A stretch of 24,217 nucleotides of DNA from Solobacterium sp. (GCA_017543005.1 JAFWEA010000224.1:1-24217); one strand, 5' to 3'; numbered from the stretch's first letter, positions 8,316-16,194 are shown. The notes: a model not told the origin generated them from the letters alone. Numbers and translations: made by a program.

Positions 8316-8945
8316 TCAGACCGCCGGCTGCTTCAGTGCGGCCAGAGCGAAACTGCTGATCTGCCTGCTGATCTTATGCAGTTCTTCTTCGGACTGCGGC
8401 AGCTGCAGATCAAACAGATCCTGAATCAGATTCTTTGACAGATAGAAATAGACTGTCTGTCCGACGACACAGGCGCTGTATACCTTCAGTTTTTCCTCGT
8501 CATCTGTCCCGGTCAGATCAGCCACCGCCTTCATCAGGATGTTTGTCGGTTCCTTGATTGTTGCCGCAACCACCTCATGGACAACCGAGGATGGACTGAC
8601 TGAAGCTTCCAGTGCCATCAGCCGGCCGAACCCTGTCCCCCTGCCATCCGGGCCAAGAAGAATCAGCAGTGTATGATAAACAAACAATTCGATCTTTTCT
8701 TCAGGACTGCGGCCGGATTCAGCCAGAAAATCATCCGGGAAGTTTCTGAAAGCATCTTCAGCCCAATACCGGATTACTTCGAGATACAGCTGTTCCTTGT
8801 CACCGAAATAATAGTTGACCGAGGCAACGTTGACGCCTGCCTTTTCGGATATCATGCGGACAGTTGTTTCCTTATACCCGTTTTCGGAAAATACCCGGGA
8901 TGCCGCCTTTAATACTTTCTCTTTTGTGCTGATTTTCTTTGCCAT
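8316..8945 (-). CDS. TetR/AcrR-family regulator, CecR (YbiH)-like
   Basis: A 209-residue protein. The N-terminus is a standard TetR domain: KVLKAASRVFSENGY (about 10-24), then the helix-turn-helix with VNVASVNYYFGDKEQLY (about 38-54). The NYYFGDKEQLY form and the length resemble the CecR/YbiH group, whose C-terminal domain is separate from classical TetR; that assignment is from memory of the family. It is encoded 91 bp downstream of a flavin oxidoreductase on the same strand. The palindrome AAACAnnTGTTT occurs twice in the oxidoreductase promoter and, with one mismatch, between that gene and this regulator, which points to repression of the reductase and perhaps of itself. The ligand is probably a small hydrophobic or electrophilic compound handled by the reductase; this is inference. 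Confidence 0.9.
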   Translation of the reverse strand: MAKKISTKEKVLKAASRVFSENGYKETTVRMISEKAGVNVASVNYYFGDKEQLYLEVIRYWAEDAFRNFPDDFLAESGRSPEEKIELFVYHTLLILLGPDGRGTGFGRLMALEASVSPSSVVHEVVAATIKEPTNILMKAVADLTGTDDEEKLKVYSACVVGQTVYFYLSKNLIQDLFDLQLPQSEEELHKISRQISSFALAALKQPAV

Positions 8946-8980
8946 ATCGTACCTGCCTGTGTATTCACTGATAATACCAT

Positions 8981-9014
8981 GAAACCGGATTCCGATAAAT
9001 CAGAATCCGGTTTC
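8981..9014 (-). other. Perfect 12-bp hairpin between reductase and regulator genes
   Basis: GAAACCGGATTC (8981-8992) pairs fully with GAATCCGGTTTC (9003-9014) around a ten-base loop. It starts 22 bases after the oxidoreductase stop, so it probably ends or trims that transcript. The minus-strand tail is ATGGTATTATC, with no U-tract, so it is not a textbook terminator. Confidence 0.55.
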
Positions 9015-9019
9015 GTTTA

Positions 9020-9031
9020 AAACGTTTGTTT
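9020..9031. promoter_or_regulatory. Third copy (imperfect) of the AAACAnnTGTTT operator
   Basis: AAACGTTTGTTT differs by one base from the palindrome found twice in the oxidoreductase promoter. It lies between the reductase stop and the regulator start, 75 bp upstream of the regulator ATG, so it could serve autoregulation. Confidence 0.4.
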
Positions 9032-9036
9032 ATTAA

Positions 9037-10995
9037 TCAATTGCTGCGGGCAAAGAGATTCGCCTGATAAATTGCCGTGACAATCTTTGAAACCTTTGCG
9101 GCATCACCGATGACTTTCACGTCATATTTGCCGCTTAGTTTTTCCGCCAGGCTCTTTTCGGAAACATAGCCCATTGCCAGTACAATCGTATCTGCCGGAA
9201 TCTCCATGGCATTGCCTTCCGCATCAACAGCCGTCACACCATCTTCCCTAAACGCTGTGATTCTGGTGTTAACCATCGGTCTGAGCCCGTTCTGGAAATG
9301 GGTCGGGAACAGGGCACCGTTGGCAAACAGCATCGCCTTGTCCATCGGATTCATATCCATGCCCAGATCCGGCCGCATCTCGATCAGCGTCAGGCTCTCC
9401 GGCTGATACTTCACCATGATCAGATCGGAAGTTTCAATACCGACTTCACCGGCTCCGGCCACGATGACATTTCTGCCGATTTCAGCCTTTCCCTTCAGAA
9501 CGTCTTCAGCCTTGATCAGTTTCGGGTTATCAATACCCGGGATCGGCGGCATGGCCGGTTTCCCGCCGGTCGCCAGGAATACCGTATCCGGCTGCAGGGA
9601 ATCAATCAGTTCCGGTGTAGCTTCCGTATTCAGCATGACTTTCACACCCAGACGCCTGAACTGTTCCTTGCCCCAGTTGATGTAATTCATGAAGGTTTCC
9701 TTGGAAATCGGCAGGGAAGCCACATACAGATTTCCGCCGATATCTTCATTCTTTTCAATGAGCGTTACTTTATGTCCTCTGAGAGCGGATACCCGGGCTG
9801 CCTCGATGCCGGCCGGACCGCCGCCGACGACCACGACATTCTTCTTCACCCAGGCCGGTTCAACCGGTTTTTCATATCTGCCCATGCCCGGATTGACTGC
9901 ACAGCTCAGTTCAAACGGCATGACTTCACCGGAATTGATGCAGTTTCCGCACTTGATGCAGGTTCTGATATTTTCCCAGTCACCGCTGACTGCCTTGTTG
10001 GCGGTATCCGGATCTGCCAGAAGCTGCTTGCCCAGCCGGATGGCATCACATTCATCATTCAGGAAAGCTGTATTCCAGTGTTCCGGATCATATTCCCCGG
10101 CTCCGCGGGTCGTAACCGGAATATGCAGGATGGACTTATAGTAGGCCGTCTTGTCAAACTGACCGATCGGCTGTCTTCTGTAACCGGCAGAGCACTCAAT
10201 CCGATGGAATGTCTCATACGTACCGTCTGTCTGCAGATCAAAGTAGGAAAGGCCCGCTTTTTCCAGAATCTGTACCAGAACTGTTGTCTGGTCTCTGGTG
10301 ATGCCGCCGTCTACCCAGTCACAGTCGGCACCGCAGTAACCGATGATGAAGTCCGGGCCGCAGGCTGCCCTGATCCCGCCGACGATTTCAGCTGCCAGTG
10401 TAGCCCGCTTTTCAACGGATCCGCCGTACTTGTCTTCTCTGTGATTATTATGCGGTGAGAAGAACTGTTCCAGCAGGTAGGCGGTGGCACCGTGTACTTC
10501 CACACCGTCATAACCGACAGCCTGGGCGCGGCAGGCAGCTGCGATGAACAGATCCCGGATTTCTTCGATTTCTTCCAGGGTCAGCACTCTCGATTCAATG
10601 AATTCACCGACTTTGCCGAGGTCTGCGCACTTGACGCCGGACGGTGAAACCGGATCATTTCCGAACATGCCGGCATGATGAATCTGGCAGATGATCGGAA
10701 TGTTATACGCATGAATGGTTTCGACCAGTCTTCTGTGTCCCGGCAGGAACTTCTCATCGTAGATGGCAATCTGCGGTGTTTTCCAGGTGTGTCTGCCGTC
10801 GACCGAACATGCTTCGGTGGTGATCACCCCGCAGCCGCCTCTTGCCCGAGCTTCATAATGGGCAATGGTACGGTCGGTAATTTCCCCCTCCACAGAGGCC
10901 GTCCGGGTCCACAGCGGCGAATTCCAGATGCGGTTCTTGATGTTGAAACGTCCCAGTTTCAACGGTTTGATTAAACCTGAAGTGTCTCTTGTCAT
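9037..10995 (-). CDS. NADH:flavin oxidoreductase, Old Yellow Enzyme/TMADH-type with [4Fe-4S] and FAD domains
   Basis: A 652-residue multidomain flavoenzyme. An N-terminal FMN-binding TIM barrel (about 8-345) has the family marks QIHHAG (104-109), EVHGATAYLL (166-175) and FFSPHNNHREDKYGGS (178-193). A [4Fe-4S] cluster motif follows at C346, C349, C352 and C365. The C-terminal half is a pyridine-nucleotide disulfide reductase fold with GGGPAG (391-396) and a second dinucleotide motif AGAGEVG. The family includes 2,4-dienoyl-CoA reductase, trimethylamine dehydrogenase, enoate reductases and bile-acid enzymes BaiCD/BaiH: electrons pass from NAD(P)H through FAD and the cluster to FMN, which reduces an activated C=C bond. 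The CxxCxxC-x12-C spacing matches trimethylamine dehydrogenase, not FadH. AGGAGG precedes ATG at 10995. A TetR-family regulator downstream and palindromic operators in the promoter suggest substrate induction. The true substrate is unknown. Confidence 0.95.
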   Translation of the reverse strand: MTRDTSGLIKPLKLGRFNIKNRIWNSPLWTRTASVEGEITDRTIAHYEARARGGCGVITTEACSVDGRHTWKTPQIAIYDEKFLPGHRRLVETIHAYNIPIICQIHHAGMFGNDPVSPSGVKCADLGKVGEFIESRVLTLEEIEEIRDLFIAAACRAQAVGYDGVEVHGATAYLLEQFFSPHNNHREDKYGGSVEKRATLAAEIVGGIRAACGPDFIIGYCGADCDWVDGGITRDQTTVLVQILEKAGLSYFDLQTDGTYETFHRIECSAGYRRQPIGQFDKTAYYKSILHIPVTTRGAGEYDPEHWNTAFLNDECDAIRLGKQLLADPDTANKAVSGDWENIRTCIKCGNCINSGEVMPFELSCAVNPGMGRYEKPVEPAWVKKNVVVVGGGPAGIEAARVSALRGHKVTLIEKNEDIGGNLYVASLPISKETFMNYINWGKEQFRRLGVKVMLNTEATPELIDSLQPDTVFLATGGKPAMPPIPGIDNPKLIKAEDVLKGKAEIGRNVIVAGAGEVGIETSDLIMVKYQPESLTLIEMRPDLGMDMNPMDKAMLFANGALFPTHFQNGLRPMVNTRITAFREDGVTAVDAEGNAMEIPADTIVLAMGYVSEKSLAEKLSGKYDVKVIGDAAKVSKIVTAIYQANLFARSN

Positions 10996-11023
10996 GATTT
11001 CCTCCTTTTCAAACCTTCATTTC

Positions 11024-11035
11024 AAACATTTGTTT
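11024..11035. promoter_or_regulatory. Candidate operator O2 of the oxidoreductase gene
   Basis: Perfect-armed palindrome AAACA-TT-TGTTT, centred 23 bp from the second copy at 11047-11058 and lying at the predicted transcription start. Occupancy would block initiation. Confidence 0.6.
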
Positions 11036-11041
11036 ATTTAT

Positions 11042-11070
11042 ATATTAAACAGTTGTTTGAATTATGACAA
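11042..11070 (-). promoter_or_regulatory. Promoter of the oxidoreductase gene
   Basis: On the minus strand TTGTCA (11070-11065, 5 of 6) and TAATAT (11047-11042, 4 of 6) are separated by 17 bp. One operator palindrome fills the spacer and a second covers the expected start near 11035, a classic repression layout. Confidence 0.65.
11047..11058. promoter_or_regulatory. Candidate operator O1 between -35 and -10 of the oxidoreductase promoter
   Basis: Palindrome AAACA-GT-TGTTT sits within the -35/-10 spacer and touches the -10. It repeats the arms of O2. The neighbouring CecR-like TetR protein is the obvious candidate to bind it. Confidence 0.6.
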
Positions 11071-11093
11071 GAGGAATTTGTGTCCCGACACAG

Positions 11094-11117
11094 AAAAAGC
11101 CCCTTTGCGGAGCTTTT
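11094..11117 (-). terminator. Intrinsic terminator of the trkA-trkH operon
   Basis: On the minus strand AAAAGCTCC pairs with GGGGCTTTT (one G-T wobble) around loop GCAAA, ending in a run of five T. It begins 13 bases past the trkH stop. Confidence 0.8.
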
Positions 11118-11129
11118 GATCTGTTTTGC

Positions 11130-12584
11130 TTATCGTCTTGTCCAGGTGCTTCTGGAAGCCAGGATCAGGATCGGGAAGATCTCGAGTCGACCGGCCAGCA
11201 TGTCGGCGATGAACACCAGTTTTGACAGCGTGCCATAGGCACTGAAGTTGCTGGTGGAACCGACCGCGTCGAAGCCCGGGCCGATGTTGTTGAAGGTAGC
11301 CAGCACGGCGGAGATATTCGTTTCCACCGAGAAGCCGTCCAGTGAAACAACCAGGAAGCTCAGGATGACGATGGTGAAATAGGCAACGAGATAGCCGTTG
11401 AGGTTCTTGATGACTCTTTCATCCATCGGGGCCTTGTTGAAGCGGACCCGGCTGACTTCCGTCGGGTGCAGGTTCTCATGGATATTCCGGCGCAGGGCCT
11501 TCATGGCCAGAATGATACGGGCCACTTTCATACCGCCGCCGGTACTGCCGGCGCTGGCGCCGCAGATCATCAGGAACATCATCAATGCCTTGACAAACGG
11601 CGGCCAGACATTCGTGTCGGCTGTCGCATAGCCGGTTGTACTGATAATCGAACCGACCTGGAAGGCCGCATGGCGGATCGCTTCGCCCAGGGTCGGATAC
11701 AGGCCCCGGATGCCCAGGGTGATCAGGGCAGTGGAGCCGACCACAATGCCGATATAGGTACGCAGTTCCTCGTCCGCAAAGACATCCCGGAAGTGCTTCA
11801 GAAGCAGCAGGTAATAGCAGCTGAAGTTCACGCCGAACAGCAGCATGAATACCGTTGTCACATTGATCAGATACGGGCTGTAGCTGGCATAGGAATCATT
11901 CAGGACACCAAAGCCGCCGGTACCGGCCGTGCCGAACGCATGGCACAGCGCCGCAAACCACGGCATGCCCCCGACCAGCAGGAACAGGAAGTCCAATACA
12001 GTCAGGATCACATACAGCCAGTAGAGAATCCGGGCTGTGTTCTTCATGCGCGGGACCAGCTTGCCGACCGAAGGACCCGGGCTTTCGGCCCGCAGGATAT
12101 GCAGGGTAAAGCCCTCGTTCTTGCCCGACAGCGGCACAATGGCCATCAGGAACACCAGCACGCCCATGCCGCCGACCCAGTGGCTGAAGCTGCGCCAGTA
12201 CAGGATGCCGCGGGACAGGCTCTCCACTTCCGGCAGGATACTCGAACCGGTGGTGGTGAAACCGGAAACCATTTCAAACAGCGCGTCGATAAACGACGGT
12301 ATTTCCCCGGAAATACAGAACGGCAGACAGCCCAGGATCGACATCACGATCCAGGTGAGGCCGGTCAGCACCAGGCCTTCACGGGCATAGAAGCCGGGCC
12401 GGGCGTCCTTCGTGATCAGCCGCAGGACACCTGACACAAACAGGGTCAGGGCCATGGCAATCATGAAACCCCTGGCAGCCGCCTGGGAGCCGTCATACAG
12501 ACACAGGGCCAGTGCCGGTACCATGAATGCGACTTCAATTAACAGAAGCGGGGAAAGAATCTTCCCGATCATCTTATAGTTCAT
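11130..12584 (-). CDS. trkH: Trk-type potassium uptake channel subunit TrkH/KtrB family
   Basis: A 484-residue polytopic membrane protein. The four pore-loop repeats of the SKT superfamily are visible, each with its selectivity-filter glycine: GFTTTGSS (first), GTAGTGGFG (second), STTGYAT (third) and NIGPGFDAVG (fourth). Length and loops fit a full TrkH-like K+ translocating subunit. It lies 8 bp after trkA, the cytosolic nucleotide-binding partner, so the two form a K+ uptake complex at the inner membrane. GAGGA about 13 bases before the ATG at 12584 overlaps the trkA stop region, suggesting coupled translation. K+ versus Na+-coupled (Ktr-like) behaviour cannot be told from the sequence. Confidence 0.95.
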   Translation of the reverse strand: MNYKMIGKILSPLLLIEVAFMVPALALCLYDGSQAAARGFMIAMALTLFVSGVLRLITKDARPGFYAREGLVLTGLTWIVMSILGCLPFCISGEIPSFIDALFEMVSGFTTTGSSILPEVESLSRGILYWRSFSHWVGGMGVLVFLMAIVPLSGKNEGFTLHILRAESPGPSVGKLVPRMKNTARILYWLYVILTVLDFLFLLVGGMPWFAALCHAFGTAGTGGFGVLNDSYASYSPYLINVTTVFMLLFGVNFSCYYLLLLKHFRDVFADEELRTYIGIVVGSTALITLGIRGLYPTLGEAIRHAAFQVGSIISTTGYATADTNVWPPFVKALMMFLMICGASAGSTGGGMKVARIILAMKALRRNIHENLHPTEVSRVRFNKAPMDERVIKNLNGYLVAYFTIVILSFLVVSLDGFSVETNISAVLATFNNIGPGFDAVGSTSNFSAYGTLSKLVFIADMLAGRLEIFPILILASRSTWTRR

Positions 12585-12592
12585 GGTATCTG

Positions 12593-13954
12593 TCAGTCCT
12601 CAAAAATATCATTCAGCTGCAGGATCTTGGAATCGCTGTTGGTCACGATGACGACGTTGTCACCCAGCTGGAATTTCGATCCGCCGTGCGGCAGTTCGCT
12701 GTTCCAGCCGCGGGAGATGCTGACCACCAGGACATTCGGCTTGATCTTCAGATCACGCAGCGGTTCACCGATATGCTTCGTCTCTTCGTCCACGTTGAAC
12801 TCGATGGCTTCCCCCTGGCCGTTGGCAATCATATGCACGGTCTGGGCGGCGCCTTCCTTGTTCTGCATGGCCCGGACATACCGCACCAGGGACGAGCAGA
12901 TCTGCTCCTTCGGGGAAATGACGCTGCCGATCGGCAGGGTATCCAGCACGCGGTTGTTTTCCGCATGGCTCAGTTTCGTAATGATGACCGGGACTTTCCG
13001 GGCACTGCCGTACAGTGAGATGACGATATTGAGTTCATCCATGCCGGTCAGGGTGACCAGGGCATCAAAGTTTTCAATGCCTTCAATGTCCAGGAATTCC
13101 TGGCTGCTCGCATCGCCCTGCACCACTGTGACTTCCGGCAGGATCGTCGCCAGTTCCTGGCAGCGCTTTTCGCTCTTCTCGACGATTGTGGCGCGGATGC
13201 CGCTGTTTTCCAGCTCCTTGGCCAGATAGTAGCTGATCCGGCCGCCGCCGATGATCATCACCTGGCGCACCTTGCGCTTCAGCATGTGCAGGTTTTCCAG
13301 CAGGCTGGCCAGATTGGCCTGGGATGCCGTCACGTAGGCAATATCATTCTCCTGCAGGGAGAAATTGCCGTCCGGCATGATGCACTGACCGTTGCGCTGC
13401 ACGGCGCAGATCAGCACCTGGGCCTTGATGGCATTGCTGAGCTCCTTGAGGGGAATCCCCTTCATCGGGCTGTCAGCGCCGATTTTCAGTTCGGCAATCT
13501 CGGCCGAGCCGCGGGCAAACATATCGATTTTCAGGAAACCGGGCAGCTGCAGCAGCCGGGCCATTTCCTTGGCTGCTTCCTCTTCCGGGTTGATAACCAT
13601 GTTCAGCGCGAAGCGGTCCCGCATCAGATAGGACTGATCCCGGTATTCCGGGTTGCGGATTCTCGCAATGGTATGCAGTTCCGGGTTCATGACATGGGCT
13701 GTCATGCAGCACAGCAGATTGAGTTCATCCGCATCCGTTGCCGCAATCAGCAGATTTGCCTCATCCACACCGGCCTGTTCCAGCACCGTCATGGTCGCCG
13801 CATTGCCCTGTACTGCAATAATGTCATACTGTTCCATGATCTCTTCCAGCACTTCCGTACTGCTGTCGATCAGGGTTATTTCATGACCTTCTGTTGTCAG
13901 CTGGCGGATCAGGGATGATCCGACCTTGCCGCCGCCTGCAATCAGTATTTTCAT
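12593..13954 (-). CDS. trkA: Trk system potassium uptake regulatory subunit TrkA
   Basis: A 453-residue soluble protein with two RCK modules in tandem. Each has a Rossmann NAD-binding motif: GGGKVG (7-12) and GGGRIS (235-240 region), and each Rossmann half is followed by a TrkA-C-type domain (about 140-220 and 370-450). The double RCK architecture is that of TrkA, not the single-RCK KtrA. It gates TrkH by binding NAD(H)/ATP-type ligands on the cytosolic side. AAGGAGG stands 7 bases before ATG at 13954. It is the first gene of a two-gene operon with trkH, read from an extended -10 promoter and divergent from the amidohydrolase gene. Confidence 0.96.
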   Translation of the reverse strand: MKILIAGGGKVGSSLIRQLTTEGHEITLIDSSTEVLEEIMEQYDIIAVQGNAATMTVLEQAGVDEANLLIAATDADELNLLCCMTAHVMNPELHTIARIRNPEYRDQSYLMRDRFALNMVINPEEEAAKEMARLLQLPGFLKIDMFARGSAEIAELKIGADSPMKGIPLKELSNAIKAQVLICAVQRNGQCIMPDGNFSLQENDIAYVTASQANLASLLENLHMLKRKVRQVMIIGGGRISYYLAKELENSGIRATIVEKSEKRCQELATILPEVTVVQGDASSQEFLDIEGIENFDALVTLTGMDELNIVISLYGSARKVPVIITKLSHAENNRVLDTLPIGSVISPKEQICSSLVRYVRAMQNKEGAAQTVHMIANGQGEAIEFNVDEETKHIGEPLRDLKIKPNVLVVSISRGWNSELPHGGSKFQLGDNVVIVTNSDSKILQLNDIFED

Positions 13955-13987
13955 AAGGCCTCCTTATTTACTTAAACTCAAGTCATT

Positions 13988-13996
13988 ATTTTAGCA
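13988..13996 (-). promoter_or_regulatory. Extended -10 promoter of trkA-trkH
   Basis: TGC-TAAAAT on the minus strand (TG at 13996-13995, hexamer 13993-13988) sits 34 bases upstream of the trkA ATG. No good -35 lies at 16-18 bp, as is common for TGn-type promoters. Confidence 0.5.
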
Positions 13997-14027
13997 CGGG
14001 CTGATGAAAACAGGAAGAAAGTACCTG

Positions 14028-14057
14028 TTTACGCCGCAGCTTCATATATTTTAATAT
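14028..14057 (+). promoter_or_regulatory. Candidate promoter of the amidohydrolase gene
   Basis: TTTACG (14028-14033) and TAATAT (14052-14057) are 18 bp apart in an AT-rich stretch before the start at 14094. Both hexamers match 4 of 6 consensus bases. Confidence 0.4.
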
Positions 14058-14093
14058 AAGTTTGTAACAATAAAAAGGAAACGGAGGAACATC

Positions 14094-14921
14094 ATGAACA
14101 GGAAAATCAAGGTCGGAATGCTGCAGATCCGGGTCGATTTCAGCGATGCATCGGGCAATCTGGCCCGGGCCGCGGCCGCAGTGAAAAAAGCCGCCACAGC
14201 CGGGGCCGAAATATGTGTTCTGCCGGAAGCGATGGATCTTGGCTGGGCCAATCCGGAAGCTGCCGAACTGGCAACCCCCGTTCCGGGTCCGGTCAGCGTG
14301 CTGCTGTCGGCCATGGCCGTCAAGAATCATGTCTGGCTGGTCAGCGGCATGACGGAAAAAGACGGGGATGATGTTTACAATACGGCACTTCTGATTTCAC
14401 CGCAGGGAGTCCTGATGGCCAAGCACCGGAAGATCAATATCCTGACCGGGGTCGAGGATGTCTATACCCCCGGTGACCGCCTGCAGACAGTCAAAACCCC
14501 GCTGGGCCGGATCGGCATTGATATCTGTGCCGACAACTTCGTAACCAGCCTGCCGCTGGGTCATGCCCTGGCCCGCATGGGGGCAGAGATTATCCTTTCC
14601 CCCTGTGCCTGGGCCGTCACCCCGGAGCGCGATCCGGTGACGGATCCGTACGGTGCCGAGTGGCATGAACCCTACAGCCTGCTGTCCGGACTGTACCATA
14701 TCCCGGTCATCGGGGTCTCCAATGTCGGCCAGGTCACAGCCGGCACCTGGAAAGGCTGGAAGGCCATCGGCAACTCCATCGCCTATGACAGCGACGGCAC
14801 CCTGAAGACCGTACTGCCCTATGGCGAGGACGCCGCCTGCGTGCAGGTCATCGAAGTGACCCTGCAGGCACCCGGCAAAACCGGCACGGCCTTATCGGAA
14901 GCCGTCAGTGAAAAGATCTGA
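14094..14921 (+). CDS. Carbon-nitrogen hydrolase (nitrilase superfamily amidase)
   Basis: A 275-residue cytosolic enzyme of normal length for the superfamily. The Glu-Lys-Cys catalytic triad is visible: E45 in LPEAMDLGW, K113 in KHRKINIL and C145 in GIDICADNF. These enzymes hydrolyse amides, nitriles or carbamoyl groups through a cysteine thioester. The Trp-containing WGVT-like contexts of omega-amidase or beta-ureidopropionase are not clear enough here to choose a substrate. GGAGG 7 bases upstream supports ATG at 14094. It is followed 47 bp later by a Nim-like protein on the same strand, with a possible separate promoter between them. The function of the pair is unknown. Confidence 0.92.
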   Translation: MNRKIKVGMLQIRVDFSDASGNLARAAAAVKKAATAGAEICVLPEAMDLGWANPEAAELATPVPGPVSVLLSAMAVKNHVWLVSGMTEKDGDDVYNTALLISPQGVLMAKHRKINILTGVEDVYTPGDRLQTVKTPLGRIGIDICADNFVTSLPLGHALARMGAEIILSPCAWAVTPERDPVTDPYGAEWHEPYSLLSGLYHIPVIGVSNVGQVTAGTWKGWKAIGNSIAYDSDGTLKTVLPYGEDAACVQVIEVTLQAPGKTGTALSEAVSEKI

Positions 14922-14939
14922 ACCGGATGATTCCGGACT

Positions 14940-14948
14940 TGTTATAAT
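14940..14948 (+). promoter_or_regulatory. Possible extended -10 promoter for the Nim-like gene
   Basis: TGT-TATAAT is a perfect extended -10, but initiation 7 bases on would fall at the ribosome site (14955-14959), leaving a leader of only about 14 bases. It may therefore be fortuitous. Confidence 0.35.
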
Positions 14949-14968
14949 TTTCCCGGAGGGACATGATC

Positions 14969-15451
14969 ATGAGAAGAAAAGACCGTGAAGTAACAGATAT
15001 CAACGAAATCCTGCAGTTCATCAATACCGCAAAGGTACTGCACCTGGGACTGTATGACGGCGCTTATCCGTATATCGTTCCGCTCAATTTCGGTTATACA
15101 TATGAGGACGGGGTGCTGACCTTCTACATGCACGGGGCAAAAGAAGGACGCAAACTGGACCTGATGAAGCTGAATCCGCACGTCTTTATCGAACTGGAAT
15201 GCAATATCGTCCCGGTGGAAGCCGGTGACGTGGCCTGCAATTACGGCACGGCTTACGCTTCCGTCATGGGATCGGGCACCGCCAGCTTCGTTGAAGATCC
15301 GGCTGAGAAAATCAAAGCCCTGAATATCCTGATGAAACATCAGACCGGCAGGGAATTCACCTTTACGGAACCGATGGCGGCATCCGTGGCAGTCTTTAAG
15401 GTAACCCTGGATTCCTTCACTGCCAAAAGCCGGCCCGTACCGCAGCCGTAA
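14969..15451 (+). CDS. Nim-like pyridoxamine 5'-phosphate oxidase-fold flavoprotein
   Basis: A 160-residue protein of the split-barrel flavin-binding fold. The start MRRKDREVTD is the usual N-terminus of Nim-like family members, and H55 in FYMHGAKEGRK sits where the family has its conserved active-site histidine. Known relatives include NimA-type 5-nitroimidazole reductases and uncharacterised FMN-binding proteins; heme-related relatives also exist. I prefer ATG at 14969 to the one at 14963 because GGAGG at 14955-14959 is 9 bases from the former and only 3 from the latter. It is the last gene before a strong bidirectional terminator. Real nitroimidazole resistance should not be assumed, since most members of this family in Bacillota are untested. 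Confidence 0.88.
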   Translation: MRRKDREVTDINEILQFINTAKVLHLGLYDGAYPYIVPLNFGYTYEDGVLTFYMHGAKEGRKLDLMKLNPHVFIELECNIVPVEAGDVACNYGTAYASVMGSGTASFVEDPAEKIKALNILMKHQTGREFTFTEPMAASVAVFKVTLDSFTAKSRPVPQP

Positions 15452-15457
15452 AAAAAC

Positions 15458-15485
15458 AATCACGGTTCAGCAGACCGTGATTTTT
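15458..15485. terminator. Bidirectional intrinsic terminator between convergent genes
   Basis: Nine-pair stem AATCACGGT/ACCGTGATT with loop TCAGCAG is followed by five T on the plus strand and by a T-rich tail (from the A run at 15451-15456) on the minus strand. It serves the Nim-like gene and the tag gene. Confidence 0.88.
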
Positions 15486-15497
15486 CTATGTCGATGA

Positions 15498-16100
15498 TCA
15501 GCCCTCCTTGTCCGGCTTCAGCCGGATGGTCGGATACGTACTGTTGATCCGGTGATAGCACGGGCAGTCCGAGGCATGGTCGTTGATGATGCCGCAGGCC
15601 TGCAGATGCGAATAGATTGTCACCGGACCGACATATTTGAAACCGCGCTTCTTCAGATCCGCGCTGATCCGCTCCGACAGGCCGTTGCGGGCCGGAATCT
15701 TCCCTTCCCCATGACCTTCGTAGAGGACCGTGCGGCCGTCCGTATAGGCCCAGAGATAATCGCAGAAACTGCCGAATTCCTCACGGATCTTCCGGTAACA
15801 CCGGGCATTATTGATAATGGCCCGGATTTTCTGTTCCGAGCGGATCATGCCCGGCGTATTGAGGATCCGCTGCACATCCACCTCGTCATAGGCGGCGATG
15901 GCGTCATAGTCAAAATTGTCAAAACAGGCCCGGAAGATCTCCCGTTTCTTCATCATGAGATTCCAGCTCAGCCCGCACTGCAGATTCTCCATGGTCAGAT
16001 GCTCAAACATATGCCGGTCATCATGGACCGGGACGCCCCATTCATGATCATGATAGTTCCGGTTCAGTTCATCCCCGAATACCCTGTCGCAGTGTCCCAT
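15498..16100 (-). CDS. tag: DNA-3-methyladenine glycosylase I
   Basis: A 200-residue base-excision repair enzyme that removes 3-methyladenine from alkylated DNA. All landmarks of E. coli Tag appear at the same residue numbers: zinc ligands C4, H17, H175 and C179, substrate-binding E38 and W46, and the HEWGVP segment (19-24). Length is also normal. It is a stand-alone minus-strand gene, convergent with the Nim-like gene and divergent from the ABC exporter operon; the gap at 16101-16234 holds both start regions. Start ATG at 16100 has a GGGGGA ribosome site 8 bases upstream. Confidence 0.97.
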   Translation of the reverse strand: MGHCDRVFGDELNRNYHDHEWGVPVHDDRHMFEHLTMENLQCGLSWNLMMKKREIFRACFDNFDYDAIAAYDEVDVQRILNTPGMIRSEQKIRAIINNARCYRKIREEFGSFCDYLWAYTDGRTVLYEGHGEGKIPARNGLSERISADLKKRGFKYVGPVTIYSHLQACGIINDHASDCPCYHRINSTYPTIRLKPDKEG

Positions 16101-16165
16101 ATCACAATCCCCCTGTCATACTCATCATACATGACGATCCTTCCTTTTCTCTGCATGTATTTTCA

Positions 16166-16194
16166 TTTATCTTTGCCCGCCGGTGTGGTAAGAT
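16166..16194 (+). promoter_or_regulatory. Extended -10 promoter of the heterodimeric ABC exporter
   Basis: TGG-TAAGAT (16186-16194) with a weak TTTATC (16166-16171) 17 bp upstream. It lies 41 bases before the start at 16235, and a GGAGG ribosome site is at 16221-16225. Confidence 0.5.

Noticed and set aside
14963..14968. Start of the Nim-like gene at 14963
   Set aside because: GGAGG ends only 3 bases before it; ATG 14969 has a 9-base spacing and gives the usual family N-terminus.
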